This document shows positions 1-6,595 of a stretch of 37,961 bases of DNA, one piece after another. The stretch lies in contig CAMDQH010000023.1 in assembly GCA_945905815.1 (NCBI GenBank), forward strand, positions 1 through 37,961, in the 5' to 3' direction. The stretch is from Bacteriovorax stolpii (GTDB lineage: Bacteria > Bdellovibrionota > Bacteriovoracia > Bacteriovoracales > Bacteriovoracaceae). Positions within the stretch are counted from its first letter, which is position 1; each line of letters starts with the position of its first letter. The position numbers were made by a program, and so were the translations under genes. Below the pieces are notes generated by a model that saw nothing but the letters and a program-made list of their open reading frames with translations, searched no databases and was not told where the DNA came from.

Positions 1-38
1 TAAATCTATAAGAATTTCCCAAGTGTCAAAAAGCACCT

Positions 39-68
39 TAGACACGCATTTCCATTCATGGCTATAAT
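39..68 (+). promoter_or_regulatory. Sigma-70 type promoter of the protease pair
   Basis: A -35 box TAGACA (39-44) and a perfect -10 box TATAAT (63-68) are separated by 18 bases. Transcription would begin near 75, leaving a leader of about 27 bases that carries the strong Shine-Dalgarno AGGAGGGG at 91-98. Nothing else is visible in the first 100 bases. Confidence 0.65.
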
Positions 69-101
69 GGTCAAGAGGAAACACAAACCCAGGAGGGGAA
101 T

Positions 102-776
102 GTGAAATTAACAATACCAAGGATTATGGTGATGTTTATGACTACTACTGCGTTAGCGCAAACTGTTGATTGGAGTAATTTTAATTCTAGCCTCGTCATA
201 GAAGTGACAAGACCCGAAGGAAAATTCACTTGTAGCGGCGTGGCCATCAAAGACGATATGGTCCTAACTGCGGCCCATTGTTTAGAAGGTAAAATTCTCG
301 AAATTCGTGTTTTCAATCAAGAATCCTATGACCCCAGCGCAAAATCATGGAAAGTTAAGCATTTTGAACTTCATCCAGAATACAACAAGAGCGAGTCAAA
401 TTTTAAATCAGATCTGGCGCGCATAAAGCTCTCTAGTAAGCTTCCAGCATCTACGACGATTTACCCAATCATGAAAAATGAAAGTAACTTTAAAGGTAAA
501 CTTTTACGCGTTGGCTTTGGAGCGCGTTCTCACTCTAACATCCGAACGCTTATTACCCCTGTATTCAAAGCTCTTAAGACTGAGGAAAAAGTTCTTGAGT
601 TGGATGACATGTATTCATATTCGGGAGATTCAGGCGGGCCGATTTTTATTCAACGCGACGGTCAGATGTATCTGGTAGCGATCCACTCTACTCTTTCTTA
701 TGGACCAGAGGGTAAATTCTCGTATAACCCATTAGTTTCAAGTCAAAAAGACTGGATCTTCGCTAACTGGAATTAA
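102..776 (+). CDS. Secreted trypsin-fold serine protease (copy 1)
   Basis: This is a 224-residue S1-family (chymotrypsin-fold) serine protease, probably exported. The GTG start at 102 follows AGGAGGGG and gives a signal peptide of about 19 residues ending in ALA. The catalytic triad is visible: His59 in TAAHC, Asp104 in SDLARI and Ser177 in GDSGGP. Cys44 and Cys60 can form the histidine-loop disulfide. The position equivalent to trypsin Asp189, six before the serine, is Tyr171, so cleavage after Arg/Lys is not expected. There is no IVGG-type activation site, so it may be active without zymogen cleavage. A paralogue of roughly half identity follows directly, which points to a tandem duplication. 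Substrate is unknown. Secreted proteases are abundant in predatory bacteria, but that role is inference. Confidence 0.93.
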   Translation: MKLTIPRIMVMFMTTTALAQTVDWSNFNSSLVIEVTRPEGKFTCSGVAIKDDMVLTAAHCLEGKILEIRVFNQESYDPSAKSWKVKHFELHPEYNKSESNFKSDLARIKLSSKLPASTTIYPIMKNESNFKGKLLRVGFGARSHSNIRTLITPVFKALKTEEKVLELDDMYSYSGDSGGPIFIQRDGQMYLVAIHSTLSYGPEGKFSYNPLVSSQKDWIFANWN

Positions 777-808
777 AACGTTTTTCAAATCTTTAGTATG
801 CTAGATTA

Positions 809-840
809 GTCTCACCGGAGGTTTCGGTGAGACTTTTTTT
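809..840 (+). terminator. Intrinsic terminator overlapping the next gene's ribosome site and start codon
   Basis: A perfect 9-bp stem pairs GTCTCACCG (809-817) with CGGTGAGAC (825-833) around the 7-base loop GAGGTTT. Seven T residues follow (834-840). This is a textbook Rho-independent terminator 33 bases after the first protease stop. The GGAGG ribosome site (817-821) of the second protease lies across the stem top and loop, and its GTG start (827-829) lies in the 3' arm. Confidence 0.85.
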
Positions 841-1489
841 ATTACTTTGGATCATGACAATGCCTATTTCTAGTTTTGCAAAATCACAAGAATGGGATGA
901 GTTTAATTCAAGCCTTTGCATTGAAGTAACAAGACCGAATGGCGTTTTTACGTGCACAGGTGTCGCTATCTCTTCAAATGTCGTGGTAACTGCGGCCCAC
1001 TGCCTTGATGGCGAAATTTTGAAAGTACGCATTTTCACTGACAGCTTTTATAATAAAAATAACAAATCGCTGCTCGTTAAAAGCTTTAAAACTCATCCAA
1101 ACTACAAACCAAAATCTTCACAATACTTAGCAGATGTTGCAAAAATCTTTCTCGATGAAAAACTACCTTCCCACATAAAGATTCTACCTGTTTTCAGGGA
1201 TACTATTGTGTATGGGGATATTTATCGTTTTGGATTTGGTGAGCGAAATAAAAAGAATATCCGAACTGTTATTACACCAACGTTTAAAATGATGGATCTC
1301 AAAAACAAAACTCTAGAACTAAATGACACATTCTCCTATTCCGGAGATTCTGGTGGGCCAATCTATCTGAAACAAAACAACGAGACTTACGTTCTTGCAG
1401 TCCACTCAACGCTCTCTTTTGGGCCACAAGGTAAGTACTCTTATAATCCTCTTTTAGGCAGCTACTTTAATTGGATATTTGAAAACTAA
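827..1489 (+). CDS. Secreted trypsin-fold serine protease (copy 2)
   Basis: This 220-residue S1-family protease is a tandem paralogue of the gene at 102. The triad is His58 (TAAHC), Asp103 (ADVAKI) and Ser175 (GDSGGP). The primary-specificity position is Phe169, again not the Asp of trypsin. The GTG start at 827 is preferred because GGAGG lies five bases upstream and only this start gives a full signal peptide, with a hydrophobic run encoded by the terminator's T tract. The in-frame ATG at 854 would leave too short a hydrophobic segment. Expression must depend on read-through of, or escape from, the hairpin at 809-840, so it is likely lower or conditional compared with copy 1. No separate promoter is obvious in the 50-base gap. 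Confidence 0.9.
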   Translation: MRLFLLLWIMTMPISSFAKSQEWDEFNSSLCIEVTRPNGVFTCTGVAISSNVVVTAAHCLDGEILKVRIFTDSFYNKNNKSLLVKSFKTHPNYKPKSSQYLADVAKIFLDEKLPSHIKILPVFRDTIVYGDIYRFGFGERNKKNIRTVITPTFKMMDLKNKTLELNDTFSYSGDSGGPIYLKQNNETYVLAVHSTLSFGPQGKYSYNPLLGSYFNWIFEN

Positions 1490-1513
1490 ATCTTTTTTGA
1501 TATACTTTTCCTC
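1479..1513 (+). promoter_or_regulatory. Promoter for a probable leaderless mRNA
   Basis: TTGAAA (1479-1484), a 16-base spacer and TATACT (1501-1506) end seven bases before the ATG at 1514. The start point would fall at or next to the ATG, and TTTCCTC before it is not a Shine-Dalgarno sequence. Confidence 0.55.
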
Positions 1514-2110
1514 ATGGATAAAATCATTTGTTTAGGTAAAAATTATTCTGATCATATTGCTGAGATGAAAGAAGCGGCTCCCGACATGCCACTTTTGTTT
1601 TTAAAACCATCCAGCGTATTCAGAGAAATCAAGAATCAAGAGACAATACCTCTTCCTTGGGAAAGAGGCCTTATCCACTACGAATGCGAAGTGGTATTTA
1701 AACTTTACAAAAAAAATATTATTGGTCTTGGTCTTGGGTTGGATCTCACGTTACGTGATCTTCAGAAACAACTTAAAGAGAAAGGTCATCCATGGGAAAT
1801 GTCGAAAGTATTTAAAAACTCTGCTATCTGCACACCTATTCAAGGCGTACGTGATTTTCTAAACTGGCAGGACACACCCTTTGTTTTAAAAATCAATGGC
1901 GAAGTAAGACAAGAAAGTAAACTCTCAAAGGCCATCTTAAAACCTAATGACATTATTCATTACGTAGATAAGTTTTTTCCCATTTGTGATGGTGACTTAA
2001 TTTTCACTGGTACCCCCTCAGGTGTAGGCCCGTTACATCCTAACGATTTAATTGAGTTACAGTTCGGCCCCATTGAATCAACGTTTCGTCTAGGAAATGA
2101 GAATGGATAA
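1514..2110 (+). CDS. Fumarylacetoacetate hydrolase family protein
   Basis: This is a 198-residue single-domain member of the FAH family (acylpyruvases, oxaloacetate decarboxylases, 2-hydroxyhepta-diene-dioate isomerases), cytoplasmic and metal dependent. GKNYSDHIAEM near residue 8 resembles the family's N-terminal motif. The metal ligands are Glu57 and Glu59 in HYECE and probably Asp77 in LDLTLRD. The C-terminal signature GDLIFTGTPSGVGPL is at 160-174. Length matches the short FAHD1/YcgM-like forms. Substrate cannot be assigned from sequence. No ribosome site precedes the ATG, consistent with a leaderless transcript. Its stop overlaps the ATG of the small ORF that follows. Confidence 0.88.
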   Translation: MDKIICLGKNYSDHIAEMKEAAPDMPLLFLKPSSVFREIKNQETIPLPWERGLIHYECEVVFKLYKKNIIGLGLGLDLTLRDLQKQLKEKGHPWEMSKVFKNSAICTPIQGVRDFLNWQDTPFVLKINGEVRQESKLSKAILKPNDIIHYVDKFFPICDGDLIFTGTPSGVGPLHPNDLIELQFGPIESTFRLGNENG

Positions 2111-2276
2111 TCGACAACTTTCACATGATATTTTAAATATCCTTGAACGTTTACGGATCATGCATGATTTAATTAAAGATAATAATTATGAGCATATTCC
2201 CAAAGATGAGCTACTTACCGACCTAAATGAAAACCTTGATCTTTTAAGAACAAAATTCGATATTCTGTCTCAATAA
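2103..2276 (+). CDS. Small conserved-looking ORF, 57 residues, unknown
   Basis: The ATG at 2103 lies within the last codons of the hydrolase gene (ATGGATAA), an overlap typical of translational coupling, with AGGA about ten bases upstream. The product begins MDNRQLSHDI, is charged and probably mostly helical, and has no membrane segment or cysteines. It ends at TAA 2274-2276, overlapping the end of the convergent apaG by seven bases. I recognise no family. The ORF fills the gap almost exactly, which favours a real gene, but it is short. Confidence 0.55.
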   Translation: MDNRQLSHDILNILERLRIMHDLIKDNNYEHIPKDELLTDLNENLDLLRTKFDILSQ

Positions 2277-2671
2277 CTATCTATGAATTCTTTGGGTACC
2301 GTGAATTTAAATAACGGTGTATCAATTTTAAAACTCTGACCATATTTATTGATCATGTTAAAATGTCCCCACATTTCGCCAGTCATGGTTGGTAGTGGAC
2401 AAAAACTTGAATATTCAAATGACTGTTCAGGCTCAAGGTAAGGTTGTTGTCCAATGACTCCCGGACCTTCAACAAATTTCAGCTCATTTTTAGCATCTTT
2501 AATATTCCACTTACGAGAAAGTAGCTGGGCTGCGACATCGCCCTTGTTGATAATCAGGATTGTGTATTTAAAAAGATATTGAAAATTGAGAGGATTCGAT
2601 TGATCAAAATCAAAATCAGTTTTCACTTCAATACGGAAATTATTGTTTTCAGAAATATAAGAATCAATCAT
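2270..2671 (-). CDS. apaG: ApaG domain protein
   Basis: This is a 133-residue immunoglobulin-like fold protein of the ApaG family. The family hallmark VEGPGVIGQQPYLEPE is followed by SFCPLPTMTGEMWGHF and a C-terminal PLFKFTVP strand. ApaG is linked to Co/Mg homeostasis and Ap4A metabolism in enterobacteria, and its biochemical role is unsettled. The ATG at 2671 is preferred: it has GGGAG five bases upstream and gives the normal length of about 125-133 residues. A GTG at 2710 overlaps the upstream stop as GTGA and would add 13 residues. The gene follows the seven-repeat protein and lies behind a hairpin that contains its ribosome site. Confidence 0.88.
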   Translation of the reverse strand: MIDSYISENNNFRIEVKTDFDFDQSNPLNFQYLFKYTILIINKGDVAAQLLSRKWNIKDAKNELKFVEGPGVIGQQPYLEPEQSFEYSSFCPLPTMTGEMWGHFNMINKYGQSFKIDTPLFKFTVPKEFIDSY

Positions 2672-2676
2672 AAAAT

Positions 2677-2698
2677 CTCCCGAGGGTTGCCTCGGGAG
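2677..2698 (-). promoter_or_regulatory. Hairpin sequestering the apaG ribosome site
   Basis: A perfect 9-bp stem joins 2690-2698 to 2677-2685 around a 4-base loop. On the minus strand the 3' arm ends in GGGAG, the Shine-Dalgarno sequence of apaG, followed by ATTTT and the ATG. The T run is weak, so termination would be poor. The upstream stop codon (2707-2709) lies only eight bases before the stem, so a ribosome ending there would melt it. That suggests translational coupling rather than a plain terminator. Confidence 0.65.
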
Positions 2699-2706
2699 AA
2701 AAGATA

Positions 2707-3552
2707 TCACAAATGCGAAAAAACTGAAATATCAGAAAGCTTGTAATCCAAAGGTGCATTACGAATAGCACCTGAAGCTGAAATAGTAAATAAACGTCCA
2801 TCCTGGGTCGTAAAGAAATTGGTTCCAAGGTCTTTAAAATCACCAAAATCACTAGCAGAAGCAACACTCATAAGTAGACCCGTTTCAGAAACTGAGTAAA
2901 GGCTATTGTGGGCCACAAAGTAGTTACCACCCATTTTAAATTGCCAACCGTTAAAATTGCCCATTTCAAGCTTGGAGTAAACGAATCCATCTGAAGAGAC
3001 AGTAAATAGCTCTCCTTTGAGTGTTGTGAAGTAGTTACCGCCGACATAGTTGATTTGATCTAAATCTAGCCCAGGAACATTTACTTCAATTATTGCACCC
3101 AATTTTGTTATGACAAAAAGAGCAAGAACTTTTTCCATGTGTACTTTTTTTTCTGCGACAACGAAATTTCCCCCATGGTTTTTAATATTTCGAAATTCAC
3201 TTTCTCGGTCGCCTTTATAGACGAATCCTTGCTCATCAAAAGTGAACATCTTTCCAAGTTTTGAAATAAAATAATTCTCACCAAAATATTCAATATTAAC
3301 TGGAGCTTTATCTCCTTTATCTTTTGTGTACATCAAACCGTTATGATCGACAGTTCGAATTATACGGTCCTCATCTATTAGGTATCTACCACCCATTTGC
3401 TTAACCTGATAAGGAAGAAGAAAATTGCCTAAATCGTAAACCATGCCTTGATCATCAATGGTTAAAACTTTGCCAGTGTTCATAACTAGCATCGATTGAC
3501 TAAAGGCCAATGAACTGGTCAAAATGGCAAAAAAGCCTAAAAGTATTTTCAT
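2707..3552 (-). CDS. Secreted seven-repeat protein, probable beta-propeller
   Basis: This 281-residue exported protein is of unrecognised family. A signal peptide ending near LAFS/QS (18-20) is followed by seven degenerate repeats beginning near residues 21, 54, 90, 127, 171, 208 and 243. Their core is GGNYF, about six residues, then LFT(V/I)..(D/S)G.VY. Seven units of 33-44 residues with alternating hydrophobic strands suggest a single seven-bladed propeller filling the mature protein. The ATG at 3552 has GAGGAG seven bases upstream. apaG follows on the same strand. No catalytic residues are evident, and a binding or scaffold role is speculative. Confidence 0.75.
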   Translation of the reverse strand: MKILLGFFAILTSSLAFSQSMLVMNTGKVLTIDDQGMVYDLGNFLLPYQVKQMGGRYLIDEDRIIRTVDHNGLMYTKDKGDKAPVNIEYFGENYFISKLGKMFTFDEQGFVYKGDRESEFRNIKNHGGNFVVAEKKVHMEKVLALFVITKLGAIIEVNVPGLDLDQINYVGGNYFTTLKGELFTVSSDGFVYSKLEMGNFNGWQFKMGGNYFVAHNSLYSVSETGLLMSVASASDFGDFKDLGTNFFTTQDGRLFTISASGAIRNAPLDYKLSDISVFSHL

Positions 3553-3646
3553 CGATTTCTCCTCGAATTAATTCTTAAAGACTATTTAGAATTGATAACA
3601 GCTACCAGCAACTCGAGGGGCGTTGAAAGATGAATTATTTACAGGG

Positions 3647-4042
3647 TCATTCTGGCTTTAGAGGAGTTAATGGCCGAAAATCTAGGGATACCGAGTTTAT
3701 GCACCAGCGTTTTCCCGTTGGTGCAGGTCCATCGTTGAAAACATGCCCAAGGTGAGAACCACACTTTGAACAAAGTGCCTCAATTCGGTGCATATTATGA
3801 GTGTAATCATGTTTTATCTCAACATTTTTAGAATCCACCATGTCAGTAAAGCTTGGCCAGCCGGAGCCTGAATCAAACTTAGTCTCAGAACTAAAAAGCT
3901 CCTGACCACAGGCCGCACATGTGTAAGTGCCTTTTTCGTAGTGTTTATTAAACTTTCCCGAAAATGGGCTTTCAGTTCCACCTAATCGGCAGACATTATA
4001 TTGTTCGGGTGTAAGTTTTTTCTTCCAATCTTCCTGACTCAT
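3647..4042 (-). CDS. msrB: Peptide-methionine (R)-S-oxide reductase MsrB
   Basis: MsrB reduces methionine-R-sulfoxide in proteins, using thioredoxin. The 131-residue single-domain protein has both zinc motifs, Cys42-x2-Cys45 (CAAC) and Cys91-x2-Cys94 (CSKC). The catalytic Cys114 is in RWCINS, and the family strings SGSGWPSF and [10 protein letters not shown] are present. There is no signal peptide, so it is cytoplasmic. No ribosome site precedes the ATG at 4042. A -10 box TACAAT lies seven bases upstream, so the mRNA may be leaderless. It is divergent from the EamA transporter, whose promoter shares the same 40 bases. Confidence 0.96.
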   Translation of the reverse strand: MSQEDWKKKLTPEQYNVCRLGGTESPFSGKFNKHYEKGTYTCAACGQELFSSETKFDSGSGWPSFTDMVDSKNVEIKHDYTHNMHRIEALCSKCGSHLGHVFNDGPAPTGKRWCINSVSLDFRPLTPLKPE

Positions 4043-4049
4043 AAAAAAT

Positions 4050-4055
4050 ATTGTA
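4050..4055 (-). promoter_or_regulatory. -10 box for a probable leaderless msrB mRNA
   Basis: On the minus strand TACAAT (4055-4050) is followed by ATTTTTT and then the msrB ATG at 4042. The -35 region is poor. This placement puts the start point at the ATG. Confidence 0.45.
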
Positions 4056-4084
4056 CTATACCGGGACCCAACAAAGGAAGCTCT

Positions 4085-4969
4085 TTGAATTCTTTAGAAG
4101 TTTATGCTCTGGGCATAGGCGCTAATCTCGCATACTCCACTGCCAGCATGGCCTACACTATGTATGCGAAGCGTTTTTCTTCTATGTGGATTAATCAAGT
4201 TAAAGCCATTGTTGCGTTGGTGGCCTTTGCCTTGGCGATGTTTTTTTCTCAAAAAATAATTTCAATCGGTACTTATCCTATATTATTGCTTCTTTTGAGC
4301 GGACTTGCGGGATTATGCATCGGAGACATTTTTCTTTTTAGGGCATTTGCAACTCTGGGAACCGGGCGCTCGCTCGTCCTCTACAGTTTTCAACCCTTAA
4401 TGTTAGGCATGTATGGCTACTTTTTTCTGCAGCAGATTTTTTCCTTAAATCAGACTCTCGCCGTTATCTGTATGATGATTTGTGTCTTCATTTTCATGCT
4501 TGAGCGAAATCACTCGACAGGTTCCTGGGACATGAAAAGTTTTATGTGGGCCTTTTTAGGGATTACCCTTGATGCATTTGGTGTCATGCTCACAAGAGAA
4601 GCGTATGAACTCGAACCAGGGCTTGAGACTTTTCAAGTTAATTTTATCCGTTGCATAGGTGCTTTAATCGGGTTTTTGCTTATTAATCCAAAGAGCTACA
4701 TTACTGTGTTTAAAGATGTTGTCGCTCTAAGAAAAAGAGATCAGTCACTTCTTATTGGTTCGGCAATATGCGGCTGTTTTTTATCGCTTACACTTTATTT
4801 GGCAGCATTAAAGTATGCTCACGTAGGTACTTTGACATCGATTGCAATTACGGGGCCTGTTTGGGTGTCTTTACTTGAATGCATTTACCATAAAAAAGCC
4901 CCTAACTTTTATTTGTTAGGAGCTTTTGCATTTTTTCTAACTGGCTTTTACTTAATGATTACTGCTTAG
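4085..4969 (+). CDS. EamA/DMT-family membrane transporter
   Basis: This 294-residue inner-membrane protein has about ten hydrophobic segments in two homologous halves, as in the drug/metabolite transporter superfamily. [17 protein letters not shown] lies in the first half and [18 protein letters not shown], with a last helix [14 protein letters not shown], in the second. The frame is open from 4001, but the TTG at 4085 is chosen because AAGGAAG lies just upstream; earlier codons overlap msrB on the other strand. Substrate is unknown; relatives export amino acids or metabolites. It converges with the OmpA-like gene and overlaps its end by 11 bases. Confidence 0.85.
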   Translation: MNSLEVYALGIGANLAYSTASMAYTMYAKRFSSMWINQVKAIVALVAFALAMFFSQKIISIGTYPILLLLLSGLAGLCIGDIFLFRAFATLGTGRSLVLYSFQPLMLGMYGYFFLQQIFSLNQTLAVICMMICVFIFMLERNHSTGSWDMKSFMWAFLGITLDAFGVMLTREAYELEPGLETFQVNFIRCIGALIGFLLINPKSYITVFKDVVALRKRDQSLLIGSAICGCFLSLTLYLAALKYAHVGTLTSIAITGPVWVSLLECIYHKKAPNFYLLGAFAFFLTGFYLMITA

Positions 4970-6425
4970 AAGAATTAGAAGGTGTTGTGTCGCCCTTACC
5001 TTTGGCAGCACCCTTCTCACCGCATTTCATCGTTTCTTTTTTGTACCCTGAAATGTTGATTCTAAAACCTTGGAAGGGTTTGTATTTTACTTGATATAGA
5101 TTACTAAATCTTTTTTCATCTTTTAAGTCATCTGGTGACTTAATTAGCGCTTCTTTTTCCAGAAGGTCTTTGTTTTCAGTATAGATATCCATCACTTTCT
5201 TCTCATAGTCTGGTGAATCTTTTGTTACGAATCGATTATTTAAATCCTTTGCAACAAATGCTGGACCAGCAAGAGCAAACTTTGTTTCAAAGTTAACTTT
5301 TGCTAATTCTAAATTTGAACTTTTAAGATCGTTTAGGGCCTTTGCTGCATACGATGAGCGCTGCTCGGCAAGGTCTAGATTTCTTTTATCACTGTCTGGA
5401 TCAATAACTTTCTTACCACTAGGTCCTGGTTTGTAATATGGGGTTCTTGAAGAATTTGAACTGACTGAAATGTCCGTTATGATCATATTGGGATTCGCCA
5501 AAATAAAGGCATCAATTTTGTTTTTAACGGGGTCAATCTGACTAGCACCAACTTCAGACCGGCCTTCATCAAAATTCAAAGGGACAAATTCACTATATAA
5601 AGAAATTTTCTCTTCCACACATGGAGTTAATTTTGGTTTTTCTTCTTCTTTCTTCACAGGCTCTAGAGCACTGAATGGCTCTTTATATAAATTCATACGA
5701 AGATTAAATACGAAAGGCGATTTTGAACAAATTTCAGGAACGTCCATGGCAAACACTTCAATCGAAGGAACTTTTTTAGTCCCTTTAGTAAAGCCAAGAG
5801 ACTTATGCAAAGTTTTTTTAAGGATTTCATCTGTAACATTATTTAGAGAACTGACTAGCTGATCTGTATACTCTGCACGGGCATCAAGGCCACCTTGAGA
5901 ATAGGTGTCTAGATACTCCCCCCGGTATTTTAATTCAAGCTCACAATGACGGTCATAATTTTTATTATCCATGGGATCTTGTTTCGCATACCCCTTACAT
6001 CCTGGCATATCCGGTCTCAAATTTTCATAATGAAACATTGATGTCGCCATCAATTTTCCACGACACACATTATCAACTTCTGAACATGATTTGTCCGCGG
6101 CAACTTCTCTCATCTCTTTCTCGAAGGCCTCTTTGATTTTTGGATTCTCAGTGAATGCTTTCGAAAATTTCTGGTTAACGAGGTCAATAATTTCTTCGGC
6201 CCTTTTAGAAACGTCCGTAAATGGAGGTTGTGGTCTTTTTAGTTCGGCACACCCAGGTTGTTGACCAGGATATCTAGGTTGATTATAAATATTATCCTCA
6301 ATGAACTGAATTCTCTTTTCCTTCTGAGCTTCATCAAAATAGTAAGAGGCGAATTTTGTCGGTTGCGAGGCCTGCGCCCAAACTGATGCTGGCAAAACAA
6401 ACAAAACTAAAGCTAACTTTTTCAT
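4959..6425 (-). CDS. Secreted protein with possible OmpA-like C-terminal region
   Basis: This is a 488-residue exported protein with a signal peptide ending in VWAQ (about residue 18). The N-terminal half is charged, helical and cysteine containing (CAEL, SCSEVDNVC, GCKG, HCELE). Around 300-400 it has FVPLNFDEGRSEV, a long helix PVKNKIDAFI, a strand and RNLDLAEQRSSYAAKALN, which resembles the peptidoglycan-binding OmpA fold. The match is weak and carries an insertion. The C-terminus is Gly/Lys/Ser rich and disordered. GAGGT lies five bases before the ATG. It is divergent from metH. I do not recognise a named family. Confidence 0.72.
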   Translation of the reverse strand: MKKLALVLFVLPASVWAQASQPTKFASYYFDEAQKEKRIQFIEDNIYNQPRYPGQQPGCAELKRPQPPFTDVSKRAEEIIDLVNQKFSKAFTENPKIKEAFEKEMREVAADKSCSEVDNVCRGKLMATSMFHYENLRPDMPGCKGYAKQDPMDNKNYDRHCELELKYRGEYLDTYSQGGLDARAEYTDQLVSSLNNVTDEILKKTLHKSLGFTKGTKKVPSIEVFAMDVPEICSKSPFVFNLRMNLYKEPFSALEPVKKEEEKPKLTPCVEEKISLYSEFVPLNFDEGRSEVGASQIDPVKNKIDAFILANPNMIITDISVSSNSSRTPYYKPGPSGKKVIDPDSDKRNLDLAEQRSSYAAKALNDLKSSNLELAKVNFETKFALAGPAFVAKDLNNRFVTKDSPDYEKKVMDIYTENKDLLEKEALIKSPDDLKDEKRFSNLYQVKYKPFQGFRINISGYKKETMKCGEKGAAKGKGDTTPSNSSKQ

Positions 6426-6533
6426 GTGTACCTCTTATTTAACAAATTATCGGATAGTTAGAGGACCCTCTTGAGCGCTTTCGTCAGGAATTAACTAAAT
6501 ATATTTCAACTAGCTAGAATTACTACATAATGC

Positions 6534-6562
6534 TTGACCGCGGCGTAAACAAATAATACTCT
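6534..6562 (+). promoter_or_regulatory. Sigma-70 type promoter of metH-metF
   Basis: TTGACC (6534-6539), a 17-base spacer and TACTCT (6557-6562) predict a start near 6569 and a leader of only about 25 bases. That is too short for a cobalamin or S-adenosylmethionine riboswitch, and I see no such element in the 164-base gap upstream. Confidence 0.55.
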
Positions 6563-6595
6563 ACACGCCAATTACATCGATAAGGAAAATTGGCA

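Noticed and set aside
4001-4084. N-terminal extension of the EamA transporter from 4001
   Set aside because: It overlaps the msrB coding region on the other strand, has no ribosome site and adds a non-family sequence. TTG at 4085 with AAGGAAG is better.
6426-6595. Possible cobalamin or SAM riboswitch before metH
   Set aside because: The promoter at 6534-6562 leaves a leader of about 25 bases, and no B12-box or SAM-type stem set is visible in the gap.
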